A stretch of DNA of 64,000 bases from Alphaproteobacteria bacterium (GCA_028281325.1 JANQKC010000016.1:1-64000); one strand, 5' to 3'; positions 52,078-62,329 are shown, counted from the stretch's first letter. Translations and numbers: made by a program. The notes: generated by a model not told the origin, from the letters alone.

Positions 52078-52840
52078 CAATTTCACAAGGAATCCGTCGG
52101 ATGATCGCTATCCCGGAGCGACACGGCGCCATACCGCCACGCTCCCTCGCAGCATCACGCCGGGCGCCATGGATTTAGCCACCCCCCTTATCGATCGCGT
52201 CGCCTTCCATATCGACCGACTGCGCGTCATCGGGACGGTCACAGGCCTGTTCGGCCTCGCGGCGTTATTCGCCTATTCCGTCGTCGCGCACCCGGCATCG
52301 GGGACCGGATCGATCGAACTCATCGCGCGCCTTCTCACCGGCACCGGTGTTATCGTCCTGATCTCGACGGCGACCGTCGTGGGCATCCGCAATCTGTTCT
52401 GGCGCGGACCGGTGGTTACGATCGACGAACGCGGCGTTCACGACCGCCGCATCGGCGCGCACATTCTGCCGTGGCATCACATCCAAGACATTCGATTTCT
52501 CGACGAAAGCGGCGGCAGGATCGGAATCGATGTCGACGCCACCACCGCCCTCCCTTCCCGGCATTCACCGCTCGTCGCGGCGCTACGCCTGCGCCGACGC
52601 AACACAATGCCGATTATCGACACATTCTTCCTGCGGTCGATCTGCGGCAATCGCATGTTGGACTTTCTTATCCCCATGACGGCATTCGCGCACATCGACT
52701 TGGCGGAGACGCCCATCTGCCCGGAAGCCTTACGCCGGGACGCCCAAAGCGCCCGTCGGCACGGCCATCGAATCGCCGCCTTCGCAATAATTGCGATCCT
52801 CCTCCCCGCCGTCGCGTCTGGCTATCTCCTCGTCGCTTGA
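52070..52840 (+). CDS. membrane protein with PH-like domain
   Basis: Up to 256 aa from ATG 52070, overlapping PrsW by 8 bases; the first 30 residues look disordered. Two membrane helices (about residues 55-78 and 88-108) precede VTIDERGVHDRRIGAHILPW, which resembles the block in the Sel1 protein and STM3941-like membrane proteins. A C-terminal helix anchors the end (about 232-253). Function unknown. Confidence 0.65.
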   Translation: MVNNFTRNPSDDRYPGATRRHTATLPRSITPGAMDLATPLIDRVAFHIDRLRVIGTVTGLFGLAALFAYSVVAHPASGTGSIELIARLLTGTGVIVLISTATVVGIRNLFWRGPVVTIDERGVHDRRIGAHILPWHHIQDIRFLDESGGRIGIDVDATTALPSRHSPLVAALRLRRRNTMPIIDTFFLRSICGNRMLDFLIPMTAFAHIDLAETPICPEALRRDAQSARRHGHRIAAFAIIAILLPAVASGYLLVA

Positions 52841-52989
52841 AGAGTCAGTCACACCACACCCACACCGTGCACCCCAAAGCGGATTACCCCCCTTAACTCC
52901 TGACTAGCCACAATTGCCCACCACTTTAATTGCTGGTAAGGTTCCTTCCGTTGGGAGTAAGTCTTTCAGGCAGGAGTGGGCAGCAAGTA

Positions 52990-53877
52990 ATGGCGAGAGG
53001 GATCGGGTCGTCGAGCCGTGCTAACATCGGCCGGCCGCGACAGTGGTTTCTGGTGGGTCTTTCTTTGATTTGCGGCGCGTGCAGCACGACGCACGATCAA
53101 ATCACCGGATCGGCTGCGGACGGTACGGCACCAGGCCATCTGGTGGTGGAGGACACGTCCGGGACGGCAACGGCAAAACCGGCGGGTGACGTCCTGTCGA
53201 ACGGTGCGACGTTTGACGCGACCGCGGGGTTGGCGACGGTCAAATACCGACCCGTCATCAAGGCATCGCATCCAGGGGTCGCACCCCGCATCATCGACCC
53301 GCGAAAGCCGCTGCAATGCGTGCCCTACGCGCGCATGGTGTCCGGCATACAGATATTCGGCGACGCCTATACGTGGTGGCGCCGCGCCGCCGGCAAATAT
53401 AAACGCAGCCAATCGCCGGAAGTCGGATCCGTGATGGTCGTTCGGAGTCTTCGAAGCCTGCGGCGCGGGCATGTGGCCGTCGTTACCCGTGTCCTGAACA
53501 AACGCGAGATCGTCGTTGATCATGCCAACTGGCTGAACAAGGAACGCATCCACCTTGGCACGCCGGTGATCGACGTGTCCGCTAAGAACGACTGGTCCGC
53601 TGTCCGTGTATGGTACACCCCGGGCAATCGATACGGCGCCAACGTATATCCCGTACGCGGATTCATACACGCCGAGAAATCCAAGCTCTTCAAGACCGTT
53701 GCGAATGCGAATATTCGCCGCGGGCCGTCCTCGGGAACCGACAGGATCGCGACCCTACCCCGAGCGACACAGTTGGAGGTGTTGGAGAAAGTCGATGGCG
53801 CGCCGTGGTACCGCATCGCGCATCGTGGCCGCGAACTAGGGTTTGTCTACGCCCCATTGGTCAAGCCCGCGAGTTAG
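52990..53877 (+). CDS. exported CHAP-domain protein with SH3-like domain
   Basis: 295 aa from ATG 52990. The N-terminal hydrophobic part ends LICGACS, perhaps a lipoprotein or signal peptide, but the lipobox is imperfect. CHAP amidase features: LQCVPYARMVSG with the catalytic-type Cys (about residue 118), RRGHVAVVTRVL with the His, and DHANWLN. A C-terminal SH3b domain (about 220-290: VANANIRRGPSSGTDRIATL) binds cell-wall material. Probably a peptidoglycan amidase or endopeptidase in the periplasm. Confidence 0.8.
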   Translation: MARGIGSSSRANIGRPRQWFLVGLSLICGACSTTHDQITGSAADGTAPGHLVVEDTSGTATAKPAGDVLSNGATFDATAGLATVKYRPVIKASHPGVAPRIIDPRKPLQCVPYARMVSGIQIFGDAYTWWRRAAGKYKRSQSPEVGSVMVVRSLRSLRRGHVAVVTRVLNKREIVVDHANWLNKERIHLGTPVIDVSAKNDWSAVRVWYTPGNRYGANVYPVRGFIHAEKSKLFKTVANANIRRGPSSGTDRIATLPRATQLEVLEKVDGAPWYRIAHRGRELGFVYAPLVKPAS

Positions 53878-53906
53878 TCCGCGCCGACCCCGAGACCATC
53901 CCGGCG

Positions 53907-54527
53907 TCAGCCGGCGAGACGTTCTTTCTTTCCGGTATTCGCGGGTATCGCCTGCTTGTCGCCTGGAGCGTCGTCGGATTGACGTTGGTGCGTCCCCACG
54001 AACGAGCGCCGCTGGCGGCGTCGGTCCGGCCCGCGATATCGATCGCTTTCAACGAAGAGGCGCGGATTTTCTACGAGCGCCAGAAGGCGTGCATGCAAGG
54101 CCCGCCGGGTGATCGGCTGCGCCAAGAACTCATTGACGCCAGCGTTCCGGGCGTCGATGACATGGTGGGTATTGGCGTTCGTGGTCAACATGATGATCGG
54201 CAGTTTCGGGTCCGGGCTTTCGTCAGACGTCCGAATGAACGTTACGAATTCAAGCCCGTCCATCGGCTCCCCCTGCCAATCGACGATACAGAAATCCGCC
54301 TCGAATTCCGCCAGCAGCAAGAGCGCCATGCTGGGGTCGGTGCATTCCCGGACCTGATGAACGCCCAGGACGTTGAGTTCTTCGCGGATGGTGCGACGCA
54401 TTTCACCGTCGCCGTGAACGACACAAACCTTGAGATCGGCCAACGCGGAAAACAAAAACCTATCCCCTACTATCTGCTCCATGCCGTTGCTGTCGGCATT
54501 GGCCGCCTCGCGGCACATCCCCCTCAT
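53907..54527 (-). CDS. CheY-like receiver-domain protein
   Basis: Up to 206 aa; ATG 54482 is another possible start. A receiver domain covers about residues 30-150: VCVVHGDGEMRRTIREELNV, phosphoacceptor Asp in FCIVDWQGEPMDGLEFV, the Thr in PIIMLTTNA and the Lys position in VNEFLAQPIT changed to Gln, so the canonical Lys is missing. A basic tail (YRGPDRRRQRRSFVG) without DNA-binding domain follows. The PDRRR tail is common in alphaproteobacterial stand-alone receivers. No kinase nearby. Confidence 0.75.
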   Translation of the reverse strand: MRGMCREAANADSNGMEQIVGDRFLFSALADLKVCVVHGDGEMRRTIREELNVLGVHQVRECTDPSMALLLLAEFEADFCIVDWQGEPMDGLEFVTFIRTSDESPDPKLPIIMLTTNANTHHVIDARNAGVNEFLAQPITRRALHARLLALVENPRLFVESDRYRGPDRRRQRRSFVGTHQRQSDDAPGDKQAIPANTGKKERLAG

Positions 54528-54711
54528 CCACCATCATTGGTCGTGGTTGTTAACAATTGATGAAGCAGCAGGCCCTAAGCAGGAAACAGACCGCATTTAA
54601 CAAACTCAAGATTGCATTTGAATAAAATATACACGCAACGGCCCCGCCCGGCTAGTGTGTGCCGGCAGGCCCATGGGATTTTGTTCACGAGGACGCGGCA
54701 CACGACGCCCG

Positions 54712-55017
54712 TCATTTGGGCGACGTACACTCAGGCACATACGCGATGGAGCGCAGGAGATCGGCCAACGTCTTACCATAACTGACAGCCCCCGTCGGAA
54801 GCTTAAGCAGGACATACCGCCCGCCAGTCTGCCGGCCGACCCGGAAGGCGGGCCTGCCGTCCTGATCACTGATTTCGAAAAAATCAAAGGTCTCGGTCTG
54901 GCGACGAATGGTCTTGTGCCACAGCCCGACAACGACCATCGCGTAGGCAATACGACAGAAGAGGTCTTCGTCGCCTACCGTAAGCCGCTGCTTTCTCGAT
55001 TGATTACTTGCGCCCAT
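54712..55017 (-). CDS. hypothetical protein
   Basis: 101 aa from ATG 55017 (an earlier start would add 20 residues). Features: DLFCRIAYAMVVVGLWHKTI, then FDFFEISDQDGRPAFRV and GRYVLLKLPTGAVSYGKTLA. A small soluble alpha/beta protein; no family recognised. It is leftward, between the receiver gene and an AT-rich stretch. Confidence 0.5.
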   Translation of the reverse strand: MGASNQSRKQRLTVGDEDLFCRIAYAMVVVGLWHKTIRRQTETFDFFEISDQDGRPAFRVGRQTGGRYVLLKLPTGAVSYGKTLADLLRSIAYVPECTSPK

Positions 55018-55238
55018 CGGGCCGCTCCCCGTCTTGGTTTCAACGGAGACGGTAGCGGTAACTCTTTGGGCTTCCAATACTGCGAAGGTGCATGTATTTG
55101 GTAATTATTATCTAGCTATTTGTGACTAAATTTTGTGAATTTATTTCACTGCGCGTCTTCTGTGACAGAAATCACTTCATGAAAATCATTCTGGATATAC
55201 GATTTTCATATACCTCCTCTTGATTCCTTCACTTGAAA

Positions 55239-55270
55239 CGGCCGCTTTATTTCAAGCGGCCGGTTTTTTT
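55239..55270 (+). terminator. strong rightward intrinsic terminator with no rightward gene before it
   Basis: A 9-bp perfect stem (55239-55247 and 55254-55262) is followed by GTTTTTTT. The genes on both sides read leftward, so this terminator seems to end a short rightward transcript from the AT-rich stretch 55090-55235, perhaps a small RNA. Confidence 0.65.
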
Positions 55271-55317
55271 GATCGATATTAGGATTAATTTCTCCTAACC
55301 GCGCAAACCAGCACTGC

Positions 55318-56136
55318 TCAGAGGCTTGCCCCAGGGTTCGGAATACCGTACTCGCTGAGTTCCTTGACGATGAAATCATAGGCGTCGTCGACGCTGTCGG
55401 TGCGGTGCAACAGCGCCAGATCGCCGGCGCTGATTGTCCCGGCGTCGACAAGCGCGTCCAGATTCACCACTTTGTCCCAAAAATCGGTCCCGTAGAGGAT
55501 AACCGGCAGGTGCTTGCGAATCTTCTTCGTCTGCAGAAGCGTCAGGATTTCGAACAGTTCGTCCAGTGTGCCAAAGCCGCCGGGAAACAGAACGACCGCT
55601 TTCGCATGGTATGCGAACCAGAATTTCCGCATGAAGAAGTAATGGAAATGAACATCCAATTCGCGCGTAATGTGTTCATTGCTGGATTGCTCGTTCGGCA
55701 GCGAAATCGTCAAGCCGATGTTGACTCCTTTCGCCTCTGACGCGCCGCGGTTTGCCGCCTCCATGATGCCCGGGCCGCCGCCCGTGCAGACCACGAACCG
55801 GCGGTCGGGATCATCGAGCCCTTTCGACCAATCGGTCAATCGGTGGGCAAGCTCTCGCGCATCCTCGTAATAGGCCGACATCTCAAGCTGTCTGCGCGCC
55901 GCCTCCACGTCTTCTCCGGCGGCCTCCGCTTTCCTTAGCTCGGCTTCGGCGACATCGGCGGGCAAGGTTCGCGCCGACCCCATGAAGACGATCGTGTCGT
56001 CGATCCGGTAATGGTCGAACCTGCTCTTCGGCTCCAGATACTCGGCCATGATCCGAAGCACCCGGGCGTCCTTGCTATGCAGGAAATCCTGATTTGTGTA
56101 AGCGCGCGGCGGTCCGTCTGAACTGTTTTCTGTCAT
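55318..56136 (-). CDS. LOG-family protein (TIGR00730-like)
   Basis: 272 aa. Rossmann fold with GSARTLPADVAEAELR-like start, CTGGGPGIMEAANRGASEA and the PGGFGTLDELFEILTLLQTK motif of LOG-family phosphoribohydrolases. These release free bases from nucleoside monophosphates, including cytokinin precursors. The longer N-terminal part (about 110 residues before the GGG motif) fits the long LOG subgroup common in proteobacteria. Probably monocistronic. Confidence 0.85.
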   Translation of the reverse strand: MTENSSDGPPRAYTNQDFLHSKDARVLRIMAEYLEPKSRFDHYRIDDTIVFMGSARTLPADVAEAELRKAEAAGEDVEAARRQLEMSAYYEDARELAHRLTDWSKGLDDPDRRFVVCTGGGPGIMEAANRGASEAKGVNIGLTISLPNEQSSNEHITRELDVHFHYFFMRKFWFAYHAKAVVLFPGGFGTLDELFEILTLLQTKKIRKHLPVILYGTDFWDKVVNLDALVDAGTISAGDLALLHRTDSVDDAYDFIVKELSEYGIPNPGASL

Positions 56137-56422
56137 CTTCCGGTATCCAATCTCAAAGCCATCTGCCTCTCATGGTCGGTCGGCGCGACGGCGGTGCCGA
56201 TCCGTCTTTTGGGGATCGGCCGTTAAGAATTCGTTGCCCTCACCTGGCCAACCCCATTGGCGGTACAACCGCCATCGCAGTTAGTACTCATGCCCGAATG
56301 AGCCGCTTCCTCGTGCCGTTTATGGTTGGACTTGCGCGAACCGAATAGCCCGCGCCGCATCAATCCGCAACCATTGTCGACACCGGGCCGGCAACCCCGG
56401 CCAAGCTGAGGGAGACCCTACA

Positions 56423-56782
56423 ATGAAGATCATCCGGCTCGCTACTGCGGTTTCCATGCTCGTCTTCCCGACCCTTGCCGGTTCCACGACCGTCCAAGCC
56501 CAAACCGTCACGCAGGACGCGGGCGTCGCGGTGCATCGGGGCGTCGACGCCGCCACGGATCAGCGACAGGTGACCAAGACCCGCACCGGCGTCACCGTGC
56601 ATCGCGGCAGCAGCCCCACGCCGACCGCTGCGTCGGTACCGGTCCGGGCACAACCTCGATTGCAGGTCCGCGGCGGGGATAACCTCTGGATTGTCGATCC
56701 GGCCAGCGGCGAAGTCGTCGGATGCGATTTGACCCGCACCGTGTATGGCACGCGCGAGGTCCGTTGCACATCGGACCGTTAG
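56423..56782 (+). CDS. small secreted protein
   Basis: 119 aa, start ATG 56423 with GGGAGA upstream. Signal peptide at about residues 1-26. The mature part has two similar short repeats (GVAVHRGVD and GVTVHRGSS) and an ending with LWIVDPASGEVVGCDLTRT, YGTREVRC and two Cys that may pair. Periplasmic or outer-surface location. No family recognised. Confidence 0.6.
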   Translation: MKIIRLATAVSMLVFPTLAGSTTVQAQTVTQDAGVAVHRGVDAATDQRQVTKTRTGVTVHRGSSPTPTAASVPVRAQPRLQVRGGDNLWIVDPASGEVVGCDLTRTVYGTREVRCTSDR

Positions 56783-56867
56783 GCGGTCGAGACAAATCAC
56801 CGGGCACCGACCAACAGTACATCAAAAGACGTCGCCAACGTCAGACAGCCGGCGCTTCGTGCGATCA

Positions 56868-57010
56868 GATTTTTCAGTGGAACACGACCTTCCAGAGGAC
56901 CTGCAGAGAAGAGGGTAGCGGGGAACCGGGGGGTATTGGTAACCCGTGCCTCCCTGCAGGCCCTTACTGGAGGTCGTACACACCGCATTATCCCGGTTTT
57001 GGTTAATCGC
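56868..57010. ncRNA. structured RNA candidate, strand uncertain
   Basis: A long imperfect hairpin sits in a 410-base gene-free stretch: outer stem 56884-56895 with 56967-56977 (11 pairs, one bulge), inner stem CCTGCAG/CTGCAGG (56900-56906 with 56954-56960), a G-rich apical region, and a short distal stem GCGAT/ATCGC further out. On the minus strand GATAAT lies a few bases before the outer stem, as a -10 box would. A 6S-like RNA or another small RNA is possible. This rests on complementarity seen by eye only. Confidence 0.4.
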
Positions 57011-57193
57011 GTTGTGGTTATTATGGCCTAACCCTTCCATCTAGGAATTCTTGCCCTCCCTAGGTAATGCAAGCGGGTCTGTGTCGGCCGTCACTGACCC
57101 CGTCCCGCCATACCCTTACGCTTGCGTATTAACCGGGCCTTAAAAGAAATCTCGTAGAAATCACAGTATCTTCTTTGAATCAGGGACGGCAAA

Positions 57194-57490
57194 GTGTCTC
57201 GCAAGGTATCTGTTGAAAGTGTCGGCGACGACTGGACCGACGATCTGCTTCGCAACCTCTACGTCTTGGCGTTTCGCCAGGACGGTGTCAGAGGTTGGCT
57301 GACAGCCATCGGGTTCATCGCCATCCCGGTATGGATTTCCATCGTGTGCATGACCGACGGCAACATCGCCGGCGCTGCCGTCTTTGGCACGATCGCCGTC
57401 GGCATCCTCGGCATTCGGCTATTCCTTCTTCGGATGCCAAATCGGGAAACGACCATCGCGGCAACCCCAAGCAACGGCGAAGCCGACTAG
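57194..57490 (+). CDS. small membrane protein
   Basis: 98 aa, GTG start at 57194. Soluble first 30 residues (VGDDWTDDLLRNLYVLAFRQ), then two membrane segments (about 34-52 and 58-78) and a polar tail. No family recognised. It has its own upstream AT-rich region. A membrane topology with both ends inside is likely. Confidence 0.55.
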   Translation: MSRKVSVESVGDDWTDDLLRNLYVLAFRQDGVRGWLTAIGFIAIPVWISIVCMTDGNIAGAAVFGTIAVGILGIRLFLLRMPNRETTIAATPSNGEAD

Positions 57491-57535
57491 CACCTGCTCC
57501 CGATCGACCCATCGATCGCTTTTCCAAACACGAAA

Positions 57536-57560
57536 ACCGGCGCCGTCAGGCGGCGCCGGT
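57536..57560 (-). terminator. intrinsic terminator between convergent genes
   Basis: A 10-bp perfect stem (57536-57545 and 57551-57560) with TTTTCGTG on the leftward side suits the minus-strand gene 57611-57883; it may also stop the rightward 57194 gene. Confidence 0.6.
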
Positions 57561-57610
57561 CCGTATCGTTAGATCTCTTTGCTGATATCCGCTTTCGCGC
57601 GGACTCACCC

Positions 57611-57883
57611 CTAAGCGGTGCCGATTCGCGGTGCCCCGCCCTTAGCGGCCTTGCTTGGACCGAAGGCCTTGTTCAGGACATGGGTCGAATCCTCGGCATG
57701 GGAAATCGCCTCGCTCAACAACGTGAGAATCTTCATGTTGTTGTCGAGGACATGCCGCGCTTCTTCCTTGGGATCGTTCATGATCTTCGTGCAGCGCGTG
57801 AGAACGTCGGTGCGAATGGCGTGAAGGATATCCTCCAGCTTCAATCCGCCGGGGTTTTCATCGGAAACCAGATACCGGGTCAT
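57611..57883 (-). CDS. small conserved helical protein
   Basis: 90 aa. GLKLEDILHAIRTDVLTRCT, MNDPKEEARHVLDNNMKILT and FGPSKAAKGGAPRIG: a compact helical protein whose pattern I recall from Rhodospirillales relatives. Its start overlaps the upstream gene by 4 bases (ATGA). A role in histidine phosphotransfer or protein binding cannot be decided from sequence. Confidence 0.6.
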   Translation of the reverse strand: MTRYLVSDENPGGLKLEDILHAIRTDVLTRCTKIMNDPKEEARHVLDNNMKILTLLSEAISHAEDSTHVLNKAFGPSKAAKGGAPRIGTA

Positions 57884-58128
57884 TTTCCCGCTCCATCGAT
57901 CAGAATAATTTTCGGGTCGCCTTTTTTAAGGCGTGGATAATTGAAATGCGGCCGGGTCTGAGCCGATGGCCCACAAGCCACAATCGGCCGGGGTGCCGGG
58001 CGCTCGATCTTGGGACACTCCGTATCCGGAGAAATACCGGCATTGATGTTCAACGCCAGCACCAGGAAGAGCGTGTATTGCAGATACTCAGCGATCTTTC
58101 CGTCCCCATGACCGGCAGCGCCAGCCAT
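57880..58128 (-). CDS. small protein with one membrane segment, coupled to next gene
   Basis: 82 aa from ATG 58128. A hydrophobic stretch (YLQYTLFLVLALNINAG, about residues 15-32) precedes a Pro-rich soluble tail with two Cys. Its stop overlaps the 57883 start as ATGA. Short and without recognised family, so moderate confidence only. Confidence 0.45.
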   Translation of the reverse strand: MAGAAGHGDGKIAEYLQYTLFLVLALNINAGISPDTECPKIERPAPRPIVACGPSAQTRPHFNYPRLKKGDPKIILIDGAGK

Positions 58129-58241
58129 CCAATCAAGGCCATAAGAAATACTTCGACCAGTGATATCGAATGGAAGTTAAGGTTCGGTTAAGCGATTGAT
58201 TTCAGTTGGTTCGCCACCGAATGCCGACCCCAGACCCCCTG

Positions 58242-60863
58242 TTAAACGACGGTAAGATCCGAATCCGCCGCAACCCGCATGCCCGTATCATGCTCGTAAA
58301 CGGCGTATCCCTGGCCGTCGATCTGAGCCGTATCGACCTCGCTCCAACCGTCCCCGACCAAATTCAGCGTGTCACCGGCATCGCCATCGATCACGATGGT
58401 CCGCGCCGTCCCGGTCAAGGCGTTGATACCGGTATCCACGGCTGGAATCAGGTCCTCGGGGATCGTCAAGGTCACGTCCGGTGTCCCGGAAATGTCGATC
58501 CGCTCCACATTCGTCACACTCATCTGGCCCGTCGAGAAATCGAAATTCGAACTGGGTCCGATGATTTTCAACGTATCGATTCCATCGCCACCGTCGAAAT
58601 CCAGCGCCGACAAACCGATCGGCGCGCCCTCGAAAATTACCGTGTCATCGCCGGCGCCGGTTTCGATATCGAACAGTTTGGACCATGTATCGATATTGGA
58701 CGTGGCATCGATGTCGATTGTGTCGTTACCGTCCCCGGTGGTAATGAACCCGCGTTTCGCGTTGATAATCGTGATATGGCTATCGCCGCCGCCGCCGAAA
58801 TGAATATCGGTATGGACGAAATTATCGATCGTCAGGTCCGCTGCGGTGTCGCTTTCGGCCCGTAAATTCTTCAGCGAATTCCACGACGACATCAGTTCGA
58901 CATCGGCGTTACCCGATGCATCGCGCGTAAGATTGACCTGCACACTGCCAGGTAATCCAGCGATGTCCATGTCACTGCCGGGGATAAGCGCGAAACTGTC
59001 CGGGCCTTGGTTCGGCAAAACGAAGTTATCGGCAAGGTTCTGGAACCGTCCATCGGTCGTCACGTTTGAAACGGTCAGCACAATGTCATGCACGGTCGGC
59101 GCGACAGGCGCCGGCGGCGTTTCGGTGGCGACCGGCGCAGGCGCGAATACCGGATCGTCATCGCCATCGGTCGCCACAAGATCAAAGCCCGACCCGCCCG
59201 GGTCTTCCGACTCGCTTGCCAGATCATCTATGAGCGCGCCGAGATCGGGTCCCGCGGCACCGAACGGGTCCGGAACATATGGATTGTCTGCAATCGGGTC
59301 GACGGCGACGCCACCGACGTTTGGTATTCCAACAGGACTGCCAGACGGTCCGCCCACCGCGCCGCCCCCCGTGTCGCCACCGCCACTGGCTGGGCTACCG
59401 CCAGCCGGTCCAGCCGACGGTTCGTCATCATTGCCACCGATAACGTCGTCGGCTCCCTGATACGACACGGGCACAATGCCATCACCGATCGGAGCGGACG
59501 ATCCGCCATCCGCCGTCGTGGTCTCGGTCAAGGTCGGGGACGGATCCGTCAGGAGGCCGAGGTCGAACGGCGCCGCACCATCATCAGGTTCGGTCGGTCC
59601 TGTCCCACCAAAGGTCAAATTCTGAGCGAGATCAAGTCCGGGCGCTACGACGATCTCCTCTACCAGGGGCGCGGTTCCCTGCCCCGCGCCGCTAGGTTCC
59701 GTCGGGATGCTCGCCGCCAATGGGGCGTCGATCAAACCTGCCGGCAGCCCACTCTGCTGTATCGGTTGCTGCGCCGGTTCGGCAGGGCTGCCGCCCGCGG
59801 GCGCCGATCCCGTCGAGGCCGTTTCGGTCTCACCATCGTCACCACCTGATTGGCCGGACTGTGTTTCACCTTGGTCGGGCGTTCCCGGCGTCCCGTCCGG
59901 TCCGGTCTGACCGGGCTTGCCCCCCTCGAACAAGTGCGAGGCAATGCCGGCGACATCACCATAGGCGTCGCCGTATTCCGACGGCGTCAAAACGAACGGG
60001 GCGCTCGGCGGCGCATCGATGCCGGTCACACGCGTGGTTTCGCCTTGGTTGTCCAAGGTCACGCTGCCGGCTTGCGTGATGACTTCGATCGCACCGTCGA
60101 TCACCGTGAACTGCCCGCCATCCTCGCCAATCCGGCCGGCAACTTCCGTTCCTCGAATACCGATCGTCCCGACCGGCGTCGCAACAGTCATATCGGTATT
60201 GTCGGTCTTGGCGATCTCACCGCTAGAGAAGACGAAAACGCCTTTCAGGATGGAGAATTGAGCCGATCCGCTTTGCGTCGCCGGATTGAAGACCAATTCG
60301 TCCAGCGCCAGCTTTGCATCCGCGCCCAGTGCAAATTCGGTCTTGTCGAGGAACACCATGCGCACGGCGCTATCGCTTCCGCCGGTCTCCACGATGTCGC
60401 CCTGAAAGACCGGGTCGCCCTTTTCGAGCGAAACACGCGTCCCGTCCGCCCGGACTGCGAACGCCTGCCCCGCAACGTCATCGACTTGGCCGATCGACTG
60501 CGCCCCCACGCTCGGTCCGGCTTGGGCATATTGCCCGGGGGCCTGCGACGCCAGGAAAGAGTCGACCAGTTGCGGTGACAGCGCCTGTGCGCCATTCGAC
60601 GCCACGAGGTCCGGCGGCGATTCCTGCGCGAAGTAGTTCTGGACGATCACATCGGCGCCCGACGGCCCCGTCAAAACCAGGTCCTGTCCGAACTGGGAAA
60701 AATCGCCCTGCGCGAGAAAACCGCCGTCAGGCAATTCGATCGCGTCACCGCCCTCCGCTTGGAGAACGACCGTCTGTCCGGACGGACCGTCCGACGTCGG
60801 GAAAAGGGATTCTCCCCCCGATCCAAGACCCTGGCTATCCGGCGATAGACGCGGAATCGACAT
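58242..60863 (-). CDS. FecR-domain protein with RTX-type repeats (secreted adhesin-like)
   Basis: 873 aa. The N-terminal third has the FecR-type surface: DPVFQGDIVETGGSDSAVRM, KTEFALGADAKLALDELV, and PVGTIGIRGTEVAGRIGEDG. Pro/Gly/Glu-rich linkers (about 320-570) follow, then Ca-binding-like repeats such as ITTGDGNDTIDIDATSNIDT, ETGAGDDTVIFEG, and FDGGDGIDTLKIIG near 720-800. No signal peptide, so type I secretion is likely, but no T1SS genes are in the window. It probably acts as a surface adhesin or matrix protein. Confidence 0.75.
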   Translation of the reverse strand: MSIPRLSPDSQGLGSGGESLFPTSDGPSGQTVVLQAEGGDAIELPDGGFLAQGDFSQFGQDLVLTGPSGADVIVQNYFAQESPPDLVASNGAQALSPQLVDSFLASQAPGQYAQAGPSVGAQSIGQVDDVAGQAFAVRADGTRVSLEKGDPVFQGDIVETGGSDSAVRMVFLDKTEFALGADAKLALDELVFNPATQSGSAQFSILKGVFVFSSGEIAKTDNTDMTVATPVGTIGIRGTEVAGRIGEDGGQFTVIDGAIEVITQAGSVTLDNQGETTRVTGIDAPPSAPFVLTPSEYGDAYGDVAGIASHLFEGGKPGQTGPDGTPGTPDQGETQSGQSGGDDGETETASTGSAPAGGSPAEPAQQPIQQSGLPAGLIDAPLAASIPTEPSGAGQGTAPLVEEIVVAPGLDLAQNLTFGGTGPTEPDDGAAPFDLGLLTDPSPTLTETTTADGGSSAPIGDGIVPVSYQGADDVIGGNDDEPSAGPAGGSPASGGGDTGGGAVGGPSGSPVGIPNVGGVAVDPIADNPYVPDPFGAAGPDLGALIDDLASESEDPGGSGFDLVATDGDDDPVFAPAPVATETPPAPVAPTVHDIVLTVSNVTTDGRFQNLADNFVLPNQGPDSFALIPGSDMDIAGLPGSVQVNLTRDASGNADVELMSSWNSLKNLRAESDTAADLTIDNFVHTDIHFGGGGDSHITIINAKRGFITTGDGNDTIDIDATSNIDTWSKLFDIETGAGDDTVIFEGAPIGLSALDFDGGDGIDTLKIIGPSSNFDFSTGQMSVTNVERIDISGTPDVTLTIPEDLIPAVDTGINALTGTARTIVIDGDAGDTLNLVGDGWSEVDTAQIDGQGYAVYEHDTGMRVAADSDLTVV

Positions 60864-61163
60864 TAGATGCCCCGATTTCCCAAGTAGACGGCTCTGAACC
60901 TATGCGCCTACCAAGAAAGTATAGCATCTAATTTAATAAAATCGAGCGTATTAATTAAATAGTCTTACTTATTTAGTTAATTTTATTTATATTTTTTTAT
61001 TGTTTTTAAATATAAATTCTCGATTTCATGGTTAACGCGCAGTAAATTTTTCCTAAATCGACCTACGAGGTTTTAACTGCGGACACGGCCGGAGCGGGCG
61101 ACGCCCATATTGGCGGATGCGTTAAGACGTCCCAACGGGCCGCCGGCAACCCCGATCGCCGCG
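60864..61163. other. AT-rich region between FecR/RTX gene and mreB homolog
   Basis: 300 bases, the most AT-rich stretch of the window in its centre (60925-61025). It should hold the promoter of the FecR/RTX gene. No gene or clear terminator for the mreB homolog seen. Confidence 0.5.
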
Positions 61164-62273
<1,110 letters not shown>

Positions 62274-62329
62274 TCAGCCGCCGTATATGTTTTGCGGGCG
62301 ACCTGCCCACCGTATTGACCGACGACTGG

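Noticed and set aside
56868..57010. 4.5S (SRP) RNA at the structured region
   Set aside because: The GGAAGGAAGCAG-type conserved tip of SRP RNA is absent on both strands.
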